DNA of 47,310 nucleotides from NCBI GenBank assembly GCA_934316925.1, contig CAKREC010000012.1, positions 1 through 47,310 on the forward strand, written 5' to 3'. This document shows, one piece after another, positions 1-8,629 of this stretch. The number at the start of each line of letters is the position of its first letter. Within the stretch, counting starts at the first letter, position 1. The translations under genes and the position numbers were made by a program. Origin of the DNA: an uncultured Eubacterium sp. (GTDB lineage: Bacteria > Bacillota > Clostridia > Lachnospirales > Lachnospiraceae). The notes under the pieces are model-generated. The model made no database searches, had not been told where the DNA came from, and worked only from the letters and a program-made list of their open reading frames with translations.

Positions 1-1163
1 GCCTCGTTGACAAACCAATCTCCCAGCGAAGATGTATCATCATTGCGCTGGCCAAACCATCCATCATCCAATACCAGTAGTTCTATGCCAAGTTTCGATG
101 CTTCTTTTGCCAGAGAAACAATCTTGTTCTCATCAAAATCAAAATATGTCGCTTCCCAGTTATTGATCAAGATCGGTCTTTCTTTTTCCTTGTACGCACC
201 GCGGATAAGCCGTGTACGATACAGGCGGTGAAAAATTCTTGACATTTCACCAAGTCCCTCATCCGTATGAACCATAACAACCTCTGGTGCAGTAAATGAC
301 TTTCCAGCTTCCAGCCGCCAGCGAAAGTTCTCATCGCCCAGTCCCAGGTACATACGGCTTTTTCCCAGCTGATCCACTTCAACGCCGCCATGAAAATTTC
401 CACTGTATACCAGATTCATCGCATAAGCAGTACCGGTTGTCTCCGTAGCACAAGGTTCCACTAATGCTAAAAACGGATTCATCTGATGGCTGCTTGCCCC
501 TCTTCTGCTGCCGATCGACTGGATCCCACTGCGGAGTGCCATCCTCTCCACATGCCGCTCGCGTCCCCATGCTCCCGGCAATGTCACAAGATCCCAGTCA
601 CTTGTCTCAAAATCCACACTGGCACTTGATACATGGCAAAGAGAAATCGTATGCTCTCCCTTATTTTCCAGTACCACACTGCGCGTTATGACATCAAGCC
701 CTTCAAACACTGTATAGTATAAATGAACATACAGCTGCATTACTTCATCCCAGAGGATCAGATCGATCGTCTCGCAATCATCATCCGACAAACTATAAGT
801 AGCCGGTAATCCTTTTAATTTGTGTTTCCCCGGAATCCGCTCATAGCTATGAAAGATAAGCGGACACTCTCTGGAGCCATCCTCATATTCCACAGTAAGT
901 GAAGGCATGCGGTAATCCCCATAATTGGCTGTCGCATATTCCCGCGAAATATAATCTAAAGAAAACATTCCCTCCTGCTGGGGAACCATAACATCAAAGC
1001 AGCTCCATCCCATGATCAGCGAATTGTCCATATTCGGCGTCAGAATCCGCTTTCCCCAATACACATGTGCCAGATACTTATCACATACTACGTGCATAAT
1101 ATAACTGGTATGTTCTGTCTGTAAATGAAATACTTTTCTCTTCTCATCTATAAAGATGCTCAT
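1..1163 (-). CDS. GH36 alpha-galactosidase, N-terminal 387 residues (runs off window)
   Basis: The minus-strand frame opens at ATG 1163 behind a GGGAGG ribosome binding site and stays open to the window edge, so the C-terminal half is missing. It starts MSIFIDEKRKVF, passes through a beta-rich N-terminal supersandwich domain (about residues 20-300), and reaches the start of the catalytic barrel. There the GH36 signatures NNWEATYFDF and LLVLDDGWFG followed by RNDD and LGDW are visible. In this family the enzyme hydrolyses terminal alpha-1,6-galactose from raffinose, stachyose or melibiose in the cytoplasm. The catalytic Asp pair would lie beyond the window. No sugar transporter or regulator is visible, so its operon is unknown. 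It is divergent from the ABC-F gene at 1325. Confidence 0.93.
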   Translation of the reverse strand, partial: MSIFIDEKRKVFHLQTEHTSYIMHVVCDKYLAHVYWGKRILTPNMDNSLIMGWSCFDVMVPQQEGMFSLDYISREYATANYGDYRMPSLTVEYEDGSRECPLIFHSYERIPGKHKLKGLPATYSLSDDDCETIDLILWDEVMQLYVHLYYTVFEGLDVITRSVVLENKGEHTISLCHVSSASVDFETSDWDLVTLPGAWGRERHVERMALRSGIQSIGSRRGASSHQMNPFLALVEPCATETTGTAYAMNLVYSGNFHGGVEVDQLGKSRMYLGLGDENFRWRLEAGKSFTAPEVVMVHTDEGLGEMSRIFHRLYRTRLIRGAYKEKERPILINNWEATYFDFDENKIVSLAKEASKLGIELLVLDDGWFGQRNDDTSSLGDWFVNE

Positions 1164-1252
1164 CACATATACCTCCCGTGTATTCTCTTCCCTTAACTAT
1201 AGCAAAAACCGAAACAAATTGGAACCAAAAAGTAAAGAAAACAATAAAGTTC

Positions 1253-1280
1253 TTGCATTATTTGCATTTTTTAGTAAAAT
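1253..1280 (+). promoter_or_regulatory. Candidate promoter for the ABC-F gene
   Basis: TTGCAT (1253-1258), a 16-base spacer and TAAAAT (1275-1280) form a plausible vegetative promoter 45 bases before the ABC-F start at 1325. The ribosome site AAAGGAA lies at 1311-1317. The rest of the divergent intergenic region 1164-1324 is AT-rich without another obvious signal. Confidence 0.45.
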
Positions 1281-1324
1281 ATTAGTAATTATGTTTATTT
1301 GTAAGTTAAGAAAGGAATGCAAGT

Positions 1325-2935
1325 ATGATTCAAGCAAGTAATGTTTCATTAAGATTCGGAAAGAAAGCACTTTTCGAGGAAGTTAACATAAAATTTACCG
1401 AGGGAAACTGCTACGGTATCATTGGTGCCAACGGCGCAGGTAAATCTACTTTTTTAAAGATCCTGTCCGGCGAGCTGGAGCCTACATCCGGTGAAGTCAG
1501 CATGGGTCCCGGCGAACGATTGTCCGTTTTGGAGCAGGACCACTTTAAATATGATGATCAGATTGTTCTGGATACGGTTATTGCCGGCAACCAGCGTCTT
1601 TATGACATCATGAAAGAAAAAGATGCGATTTACGCAAAAGAAGACTTCTCCGAAGAAGATGGTATGCGTGCAAGCGAACTGGAAGCAGAATTTGCTACGA
1701 TGAACGGATGGGAGGCAGAAGCAGATGCAGCCTCGTTATTGAATGCTTTAGGCATCGATACCGAACTCCATTACAAAGGTATGAGCGAGCTTGCTGACAC
1801 GGATAAGGTCAAGGTTCTTCTTGCCAGAGCGCTTTTCGGAAACCCTGACATTCTTCTGCTTGATGAGCCTACCAACCATTTGGACTTAGATTCGATCCGC
1901 TGGTTAGAGGACTTTTTGATCGATTTTGAAAATACGATCATCGTTGTATCCCATGACCGCTATTTTCTTAATAAAGTATGTACTCACACCGTCGACCTGG
2001 ATTATGGCAAAATGCAGATTTATGCCGGCAACTATGATTTCTGGTATGAATCCAGCCAGTTGATGATCAAACAGATGAAAGAGGCAAATAAAAAGAAAGA
2101 AGAAAAGATCAAGGAATTGCAGGACTTCATCCAGCGATTCAGTGCCAACGCATCAAAATCCAAGCAAGCAACTTCCCGTAAGCGTGCCCTGGAAAAAATT
2201 GAATTGGATACACTTCGCCCATCCAGCCGTAAATACCCATACGTTGATTTCAAACCGGATCGTGAGATCGGAAATGAAGTATTGACCGTTACCAATCTGT
2301 CTAAGACCATCGACGGAGAAAAAGTATTAGACAATGTTTCCTTTACCGTTGGACACGATGACAAGATTGCTTTTGTCGGCTCTTATGGTATTGCAGCTAC
2401 CACGTTATTCCAGATCTTATCCGGCGAGATGGAACCGGACGAGGGTGACTACAAATGGGGTATCACAACCTCCAATTCCTATTTTCCAAAAGATAACACA
2501 AAATATTTTGACAGCAACGATACGATCGTAGACTGGCTTATGCCATACTCTCCGGAAAAAGATGCTACCTATGTGCGTGGTTTCCTCGGACGCATGCTTT
2601 TCAAAGGAGACGATGGGCTGAAAAAAGTAAACGTACTATCCGGTGGAGAAAAAGTCCGTGTTATGCTTTCCAAAATGATGATGTTAGGCTCCAATGTATT
2701 GTTGTTAGATGAGCCTACCAACCATTTGGATATGGAATCCATTACTTCTGTCAACAATGGACTGATCAAATTCCCTGGTGTTGTGCTTTTCACTTCACAG
2801 GATCACCAGTTCATCCAGACGATCGCAAACCGTATCATTGAACTGACACCAAATGGTATGATTGATAAAGTTACCACATATGATGAATATCTTGATAGTG
2901 ACGAAATGGCAAGAAAACGTCAGTCCCTGAATTAA
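1325..2935 (+). CDS. ABC-F family ATPase (YkpA/YbiT-like), one composite ATP site degenerate
   Basis: 536 aa, two ABC cassettes joined by a charged linker (about residues 250-300) and no membrane segment, as expected for ribosome-associated ABC-F proteins. Length and layout fit the YbiT/YkpA branch. Cassette 1 has a full Walker A (GANGAGKST, 34-42) and Walker B with DEPTNHLD, but its signature loop reads ADTD (157-160) where SGGE/Q is usual. Cassette 2 has a good signature (LSGGEKVRV, about 438) but its P-loop reads GSYGIAATT (352-360), with Ala where the ATP-binding Lys should be, and its switch loop reads SQD instead of SHD. ABC-F proteins of this branch are thought to act on stalled or initiating ribosomes. 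Single gene, ends 27 bases before the next gene. Confidence 0.9.
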   Translation: MIQASNVSLRFGKKALFEEVNIKFTEGNCYGIIGANGAGKSTFLKILSGELEPTSGEVSMGPGERLSVLEQDHFKYDDQIVLDTVIAGNQRLYDIMKEKDAIYAKEDFSEEDGMRASELEAEFATMNGWEAEADAASLLNALGIDTELHYKGMSELADTDKVKVLLARALFGNPDILLLDEPTNHLDLDSIRWLEDFLIDFENTIIVVSHDRYFLNKVCTHTVDLDYGKMQIYAGNYDFWYESSQLMIKQMKEANKKKEEKIKELQDFIQRFSANASKSKQATSRKRALEKIELDTLRPSSRKYPYVDFKPDREIGNEVLTVTNLSKTIDGEKVLDNVSFTVGHDDKIAFVGSYGIAATTLFQILSGEMEPDEGDYKWGITTSNSYFPKDNTKYFDSNDTIVDWLMPYSPEKDATYVRGFLGRMLFKGDDGLKKVNVLSGGEKVRVMLSKMMMLGSNVLLLDEPTNHLDMESITSVNNGLIKFPGVVLFTSQDHQFIQTIANRIIELTPNGMIDKVTTYDEYLDSDEMARKRQSLN

Positions 2936-2962
2936 TGACGCAATCAGAAAGGAGTTGATCTT

Positions 2963-4276
2963 TTGGGGCCCAGTGACGCGATAAATATAATTGTGCTTAT
3001 CGTATTATTATTATTGTCTGCTTTTTTCTCTTCCGCAGAAACAGCATTGACGACCGTAAACAAGATCCGTCTTCGCTCTCTGGCAGAGGAAAAAAACAAA
3101 GCAGCAAAACGAGTTTTAAAATTGGTAGAATCACCAGATAAAATGTTGAGTGCTGTCCTGATCTGCAACAACATTGTCAATCTGTCAGCATCTTCTCTTA
3201 CCACTTCCTATGCTTTCAACATTTGTGAACGCATGGGACTGGAAGAAAAAACAAGCTTATTTGCCGGCATTGGTACCGGAATCCTGACAGTAGCGATCCT
3301 GATCTTTGGTGAAATCACGCCAAAGAATCTTGCTACAAGAAATTCCGAGAAGTTGGCTCTGGTATATTCAAGCCCGGTTTTATTTTTGACCCGTATATTT
3401 ACGCCAATTATTTTTATTGTAAATCAAATATGCAATTTATTTTTAATCCTTTTGAAAATTGATCCTTCCCAAAAGGCAAACAGCATTACCGAGGATGAGC
3501 TTCGCACGTTTGTTGATGTAAGCCATGAAGAAGGCGTCATCGAAAGCGAAGAACGGCAAATGATCACCAACATCGTTGATTTTGGCGATTCTCTTGCCAA
3601 AGATGTCATGATCCCCCGTATGGATATTGCTATGGTAGAAGCCAATATCACATACGAAGAACTCATGGAGGAATTTACGGAGCATAAGTATGCCCGTCTT
3701 CCTGTTTATGAGGAAACCATTGACAATATCATTGGAATCATCAATTTGAAAGATGTCGTTTTTTACAAAGGTGACCGTGGTACATTAAATATAAAATCGA
3801 TCATGCGTAATGCCCACATTACATATGAATATAAAAATGTCTCTGAACTTTTCATGGAAATGCGCCGCGCTTCCATCCCAATGACGATCGTACTTGATGA
3901 GTATGGTGCTCTCGCAGGGTTGATCACCATGGAAGATCTTATTGAAGAAATTGTCGGTGAACTTCGTGATGAATATGACACCGATGAAGAAGATGAGATT
4001 CAAAAGATTTCCGAGACCGAATATATATTACTCGGTTCCGCTTCACTCGATGATATTGACGAAACGATGGATCTTTCCCTGGCATCAGATGATTACGATT
4101 CTATTGCCGGTCACATCATCAACCTGCTGGAGCATTTTCCAGCCGTAGGCGAGCGGGCAGAGGACGATTTTGCTACTTATATCGTATTGGAAGTTGATGG
4201 CAAACACATCCATAAATTAAAAATGATATTAAAGCCCCGGATATCCGATGATGAGGATGCCGAAGGCGACGATTGA
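2963..4276 (+). CDS. CNNM/CBS-domain membrane protein, HlyC/CorC family
   Basis: 437 aa. The start is TTG at 2963, set by the AAAGGAG site at 2948-2954; no in-frame ATG fits. The N-terminal DUF21/CNNM domain (about 1-190) has four hydrophobic segments. The first is very Leu/Val/Ile rich (IIVLIVLLLLSAFFSSAETA) and carries the conserved SSAETA turn; GEITPKNLA lies in the third segment region. A CBS pair follows (about 200-330; VMIPRMDI, RLPVYEETIDNIIGII, VLDEYGALAGLITMEDLIEEIVGE), then a CorC_HlyC C-terminal domain (about 345-430). The family is linked to magnesium/cobalt export or transport regulation rather than true haemolysis. It follows the ABC-F gene closely and may be cotranscribed. Confidence 0.93.
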   Translation: MGPSDAINIIVLIVLLLLSAFFSSAETALTTVNKIRLRSLAEEKNKAAKRVLKLVESPDKMLSAVLICNNIVNLSASSLTTSYAFNICERMGLEEKTSLFAGIGTGILTVAILIFGEITPKNLATRNSEKLALVYSSPVLFLTRIFTPIIFIVNQICNLFLILLKIDPSQKANSITEDELRTFVDVSHEEGVIESEERQMITNIVDFGDSLAKDVMIPRMDIAMVEANITYEELMEEFTEHKYARLPVYEETIDNIIGIINLKDVVFYKGDRGTLNIKSIMRNAHITYEYKNVSELFMEMRRASIPMTIVLDEYGALAGLITMEDLIEEIVGELRDEYDTDEEDEIQKISETEYILLGSASLDDIDETMDLSLASDDYDSIAGHIINLLEHFPAVGERAEDDFATYIVLEVDGKHIHKLKMILKPRISDDEDAEGDD

Positions 4277-4291
4277 ATATAACAGATTTTT

Positions 4292-4330
4292 GGGCTGTAG
4301 ACTGTATGATAAGGTCTACAGCCCTTTTTT
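4292..4330 (+). terminator. Rho-independent terminator after the CNNM gene
   Basis: GGGCTGTAGAC (4292-4302) pairs perfectly over 11 bases with GTCTACAGCCC (4314-4324), followed by TTTTTT. The U-tract exists only for plus-strand transcription. The minus-strand adhesin gene ends at 4333, so the same stem may also lie in its 3' end. Confidence 0.92.
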
Positions 4331-4332
4331 AT

Positions 4333-7300
4333 CTATTTTTTACTTACTCTTTTTCGCCTCTTCATCCGTATGGTTACTCCCATGCATCCGATAGAAACCA
4401 CAAATGCGGTCAAAGCGATACCGGGGATTGCCAGATCCGCTGTATCCGGACTGGCGTTTAAATCTTTCTCACTGGCATACGCCGCACGAGGCATATCTTC
4501 TTCAGGCAGAGTCACAATGGCCCGGTCGATCATCGTGATTTTTTGTACCTCACTGGTGTCTTTTACCGTAAACAGAATCTTTCTTGCTCTTTCATAACCA
4601 GCTGGCGCGGTTTTCTCTCGAATGCAATACGTCTTTCCCACTGCCAGCTTTCCGATCCATTTTTTTGATCTTGCCTTACTTGTTGTGAATGAATCAATAA
4701 CATTTCCCTGTTCATCCTCAAGTGTCATCTTTGCTCCCTGCAATAACCGATTGGTGTCTGACCCCATTTTAACGAATTCTACTTTTGTCGTATCATCTTG
4801 CATCCGGATTCGCTGACTTTCTTTTCCCACTGTAAACCGGATTGGGGCTGCTGTCGTATATCCCGGCGCCGGATCAGACTCCTGTACCTGATACACATGA
4901 CCTTGGAGCAATCCATAAATCTCCACTTCCCCATCTTCTTTCATGGATGCGGCAAAATTGCAATACGAATTTTCGGTTGATATTGAGGTTGTTACCGAAT
5001 CTCTCTGTCCTGTGATCCACTCCACGATCACACACCCGTTTTCATCACATAATTGAAGCTTACAGCCGTTCAATGGCTGACCACGATTGGCATCCACCTT
5101 TTGAATTCCGGTCTTTGTCGGCTCTTCCTGAATCTTTGCGGTCGCAACGATGGTTGCAGTCCGATCATCCTGATATTGACAGTGCAATGGAATGATCTGC
5201 TGCTCGCAATAATAACTAGAGGAAACCCAAAGTTCTTTTGCGTAATATTCCCCGGTATTTCCCAGTGAAGACTGAATCGGAACTTCGATAGGAAGTACTG
5301 CTTTCCCCTCCTGATCTGTTGTAAGAGAGCCAATCATATCACCCGCATTCAAAATCTTTTCGCCCTTGTAATTCCAGATGTCATGTTTCGTATATATCCC
5401 ATATATAGCTCCCGCTACGGGAATTTTTCGATACTGATCTGTTTTTTCTATGGCAATTTCCCCCTTGGCCTGTTGATTTGGAATCACGATCGTCCCATCA
5501 TCCTTGCTGTTTTTTCCTGTGTCTAATACATACTCCTGATCCTGTGTTTCCCATGAAAAACTGAACTCATAGGATCTGGTATCCCGGATAAAGCCTTCCG
5601 GACAGCTCTTTTCTATAATTTCATACTTGCCAAGAGGCAGATGGATCATGATCGTCCCCTCCAGATCGATCTGATATGAGCAGATTCCAGCGCAGTCATT
5701 GGTAAACTCCGTTCCTTTTCCCGTCGTGATCGTGGCAACGGTATCTCCCTTTTGAAACCATACTTCTCCCGAAGCGTCCTGAGTTTTTATATCCTCTTTT
5801 GCGAGTACCTCAAAAACAACTCCGTCCAGTGACATATTTTCATACACAAACGCCCCATTTTGAAATGATGCCAGCTGCTGTCCTGTCTTTTTCAGTTTCA
5901 AAACACCAACGGTTTCCCGGTTCTCCTGATAAACCGTCACGCAGGCAAACGTATTTCCCTCTTCGTCTTCAAAGGTTTTATAGTTGTTTCCCTTGCTGTT
6001 GATCTCAAATTCGATCACTTCTTTTTTATTGTAATATCCCGACGCAGCGGCGGTTTCGTAAATACGATAAGTTCCGGAAACAAGTGGTTTCACAGTCATA
6101 ACCTGTCCGGTCGCATCCGTATAAAACGTATCTACTTTTTTCATTCCATTTCCGGCGCTGTAAGATTGTATAACCTGCTTTTGTGTACCATCTGCAAGAA
6201 CCTTAAAAATCTGATACCCGGTACCTGATTTCAGCACGGTCTTGTTCGTATTTCCATCTTTTTTAATAATCTTGAGATAAGCGTTAAACATAGGATTATT
6301 CAACACATATTGATAGGGTTTGTCCTTTTTCTCTGCTGCGATCGTGACACAGAAATCCTCCACCTTAAGGGTATCATAAGCACCGGTATCCGCCTGATGG
6401 ACAACATATTCCCCGTAATATAGATTTTTGGAACAGCCATACCCATCCTTGTCTGTTTTTATCATATCTCTCTCATATTCATTCGCCTTTTCATAACTTC
6501 CTGCACTTTTTAGATAGACCTGAAAGGAAACACCGTCCTCTGGCATAATACTCCCGGCACTGCCATCTGACATATACTTTTGAATTGCAATCTGTCCCAA
6601 AAACGGCGTATTTCCAACCTCCACGGTGGCGCCTCTTTTGGTATACTCAGCTCTGCATTCCATCCCATTGATTTCAAATGGAATTACTTTTTCCAAAAGT
6701 TCGTACCCCTCTGGTGCAATTTCTTCTTTTAAATAATATGTTCTGTCCGTCAGCAGATATCCGGTGTCAAAAAATCCTCCTTTTACCTGATATCCCGGAC
6801 TTTCTTTCTGACTTCCGTCCTCCCGGATTATCCTGGCGATCCTGGTACATTGTGGATCGTCATAAATCTGAAAAACTGCCCCATCCAGTCTTGCATTGCC
6901 GTGAGGAATTCCATCTTTACTGTAACTGTCCTTTTTTATAACCTGAACCGACGCCTTCTTTCGGTTATTTACAATGTTTTCCCGGAATGCCTGAGCATAC
7001 TCTCCATAAGTCTGCGATTCCGTATCCGGCCACTTGCCGGAGTTGTCTCTTGTCCAGCTCCACGATTTACCAAGGCAAATTCTTTTCCCTGCCTGATACT
7101 CATCCGGGATTATGAGATCTTTTCTGCCACTGTCCAGTTCGGTCAGCGTATATGTGTTGTCAATTTCCTGCATCTGACTCTCAATGTCTTTTTGCGCCAG
7201 ATCTTTTGCACCGGATTCTGTCAGTGTCTCATGATACCGGCAGCCATTTTTCTCCAGTTTTTGTACCTCGACCGCTTTTTGTGCATCTGACATCTTGTCA

Positions 7301-8199
7301 AGATCACTGTCACTGAAATAATAATATTCCTGCGATTCTAATTTATAGGTAAAACGAAATGATATCGTGCCATTGCTATCGGTTTTCTCATCAAAAACAA
7401 ACGCATCCATGTCCTCCGCCTGCCCCTGCTGGTTCGAGTTCCACCCAGTCACTTGGAATGAATATAACTCATCTTTATTATCCGCTTCCATCCGAAATGG
7501 GACCTGTGACAACCTCTCACCCGAATCATCTTTTTTGTGAATGGTGATCCGTTGACGATACCATTCATCTTTTTGCAGGCTTTTCGCCGATATTTCCGTC
7601 TTGGTAGCAGAATGGATCTCCAGAAGTTCCTGTCTGTGATTTCCGCTTCCTGCGTATTTCCATACCGTTGCCGCAATGTTCACTTCACCAGAAACGCCAA
7701 AGATTTCCTGATATAACGCCTCCGCCGACTGAGTACCAAAATATTCGGTATTTGCCTTCATCGTTGCCAGGACATTGATCAGATCCTGTCTCGAATAGGC
7801 TCCTTCTTCAATCGACCAGAATAATGCCTGTGCAAAAACATACGCTTTATTCGTTCCCTTCTTTGTATGATTAAACCAATATCCGACATATGCTTTGCAT
7901 TTCTTTTTTCCTGTATCCTTCGAAGAAAATGAAGTGTTATTGGAAACATATACATCTCCTGAATGACAGGTGTACCCCATATTCAGGCAAAAAGCCGGTT
8001 TCCCATTGACCTTTAGTTTCCACCATTTTCCACTTTTTTTCTTTGTCCCTGCTGATAATTCTCCAAGTTTTCCCAGATACGTTACATTGGCTGTTGCGGA
8101 ATCCGCTTTGACCATACGCTGTTCCCCTCTCGGTATGATCGACAGGCACACTGCCAGTAACAACATCCAGACCATCCATTTTCTTTTCCCTTTTCTCAT
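4333..8199 (-). CDS. Large cell-wall-anchored adhesin: thioester domain plus repeated Cna-B/SpaA domains
   Basis: 1288 aa with GGGAG ribosome site and ATG at 8199. A signal peptide covers about residues 1-32 (basic start, WMVWMLLLAVCLS core, cut near VKA). The next domain looks like a TQXA/thioester adhesion domain: Cys71 in PAFCLN and Gln124 in FAQALFW are candidates for the Cys-Gln thioester that binds host surfaces covalently. After an alpha/beta spacer come several Cna-B/SpaA-like folds (from about 420 to 1220), marked by GAVFQIYD, YYLKEEIAPEGYELLE, GTYRIYETAAASGYY, GKYEIIEKSCPEGF and CIREKTAPAGYE. These commonly carry Lys-Asn isopeptide bonds. The C-terminus has SPDTADLAIPG, a hydrophobic stretch and a KRRKR tail: a sortase signal of the (S/N)PxT type rather than LPXTG. 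Last gene of a three-gene minus-strand cluster. No sortase gene is in the window. Confidence 0.9.
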   Translation of the reverse strand: MRKGKRKWMVWMLLLAVCLSIIPRGEQRMVKADSATANVTYLGKLGELSAGTKKKSGKWWKLKVNGKPAFCLNMGYTCHSGDVYVSNNTSFSSKDTGKKKCKAYVGYWFNHTKKGTNKAYVFAQALFWSIEEGAYSRQDLINVLATMKANTEYFGTQSAEALYQEIFGVSGEVNIAATVWKYAGSGNHRQELLEIHSATKTEISAKSLQKDEWYRQRITIHKKDDSGERLSQVPFRMEADNKDELYSFQVTGWNSNQQGQAEDMDAFVFDEKTDSNGTISFRFTYKLESQEYYYFSDSDLDKMSDAQKAVEVQKLEKNGCRYHETLTESGAKDLAQKDIESQMQEIDNTYTLTELDSGRKDLIIPDEYQAGKRICLGKSWSWTRDNSGKWPDTESQTYGEYAQAFRENIVNNRKKASVQVIKKDSYSKDGIPHGNARLDGAVFQIYDDPQCTRIARIIREDGSQKESPGYQVKGGFFDTGYLLTDRTYYLKEEIAPEGYELLEKVIPFEINGMECRAEYTKRGATVEVGNTPFLGQIAIQKYMSDGSAGSIMPEDGVSFQVYLKSAGSYEKANEYERDMIKTDKDGYGCSKNLYYGEYVVHQADTGAYDTLKVEDFCVTIAAEKKDKPYQYVLNNPMFNAYLKIIKKDGNTNKTVLKSGTGYQIFKVLADGTQKQVIQSYSAGNGMKKVDTFYTDATGQVMTVKPLVSGTYRIYETAAASGYYNKKEVIEFEINSKGNNYKTFEDEEGNTFACVTVYQENRETVGVLKLKKTGQQLASFQNGAFVYENMSLDGVVFEVLAKEDIKTQDASGEVWFQKGDTVATITTGKGTEFTNDCAGICSYQIDLEGTIMIHLPLGKYEIIEKSCPEGFIRDTRSYEFSFSWETQDQEYVLDTGKNSKDDGTIVIPNQQAKGEIAIEKTDQYRKIPVAGAIYGIYTKHDIWNYKGEKILNAGDMIGSLTTDQEGKAVLPIEVPIQSSLGNTGEYYAKELWVSSSYYCEQQIIPLHCQYQDDRTATIVATAKIQEEPTKTGIQKVDANRGQPLNGCKLQLCDENGCVIVEWITGQRDSVTTSISTENSYCNFAASMKEDGEVEIYGLLQGHVYQVQESDPAPGYTTAAPIRFTVGKESQRIRMQDDTTKVEFVKMGSDTNRLLQGAKMTLEDEQGNVIDSFTTSKARSKKWIGKLAVGKTYCIREKTAPAGYERARKILFTVKDTSEVQKITMIDRAIVTLPEEDMPRAAYASEKDLNASPDTADLAIPGIALTAFVVSIGCMGVTIRMKRRKRVSKK

Positions 8200-8263
8200 C
8201 CTATTCTCCCTTTTTTTGTGTATTGCCCCGCCCCATGCGGTGGCTGATCCTCTTTCTGGTTTC

Positions 8264-8629
8264 TTACAACGCTACATTTTTATAGATCACGCATCGCTCC
8301 TTTCTGCTGCTTGGCAACGTATATAACGCCTCTGTCTGTAGTTCCATTTTTTGCTCCTGCCAGTTTATGGCAAGGATCTTAACAGTCAGTTCCGTTTCTT
8401 CCGGAACCTTTTGAATCAGTGACTGCATAAACGCTGCTACCATCTCATTGGCATTTTCAATCTGATATGGATTGTGGATCACAACTTCCTGCAGGGCACT
8501 TTCTACTGATTTTTCAAATTTTTCTTTCATAATTCCCTTTTGGTTCTGATCCTGGTATACCATCTGATACAGTACGACCGCCAACAAAATAGTCCCCACA
8601 CTAACCATGGATGCTACTGCTGATTTCAT
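8264..8629 (-). CDS. Small membrane-anchored protein of the surface operon, function unknown
   Basis: 121 aa with one N-terminal transmembrane helix (about residues 7-25, MVSVGTILLAVVLYQM) and an extracytoplasmic alpha/beta domain of about 95 residues. Not recognised as a named family; the shape (single N-terminal anchor, short outside domain) resembles pseudopilin-like or TadE-like proteins, but that is only a resemblance. Its start overlaps the end of the upstream beta-helix gene by 29 bases and the adhesin follows 64 bases later. The overlap argues for one transcript and shared function at the cell surface. Confidence 0.75.
   Translation of the reverse strand: MKSAVASMVSVGTILLAVVLYQMVYQDQNQKGIMKEKFEKSVESALQEVVIHNPYQIENANEMVAAFMQSLIQKVPEETELTVKILAINWQEQKMELQTEALYTLPSSRKERCVIYKNVAL

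Noticed and set aside
6850..7290. 146-aa plus-strand frame inside the adhesin gene
   Set aside because: Antisense frame; the adhesin frame has signal peptide, repeats and anchor.
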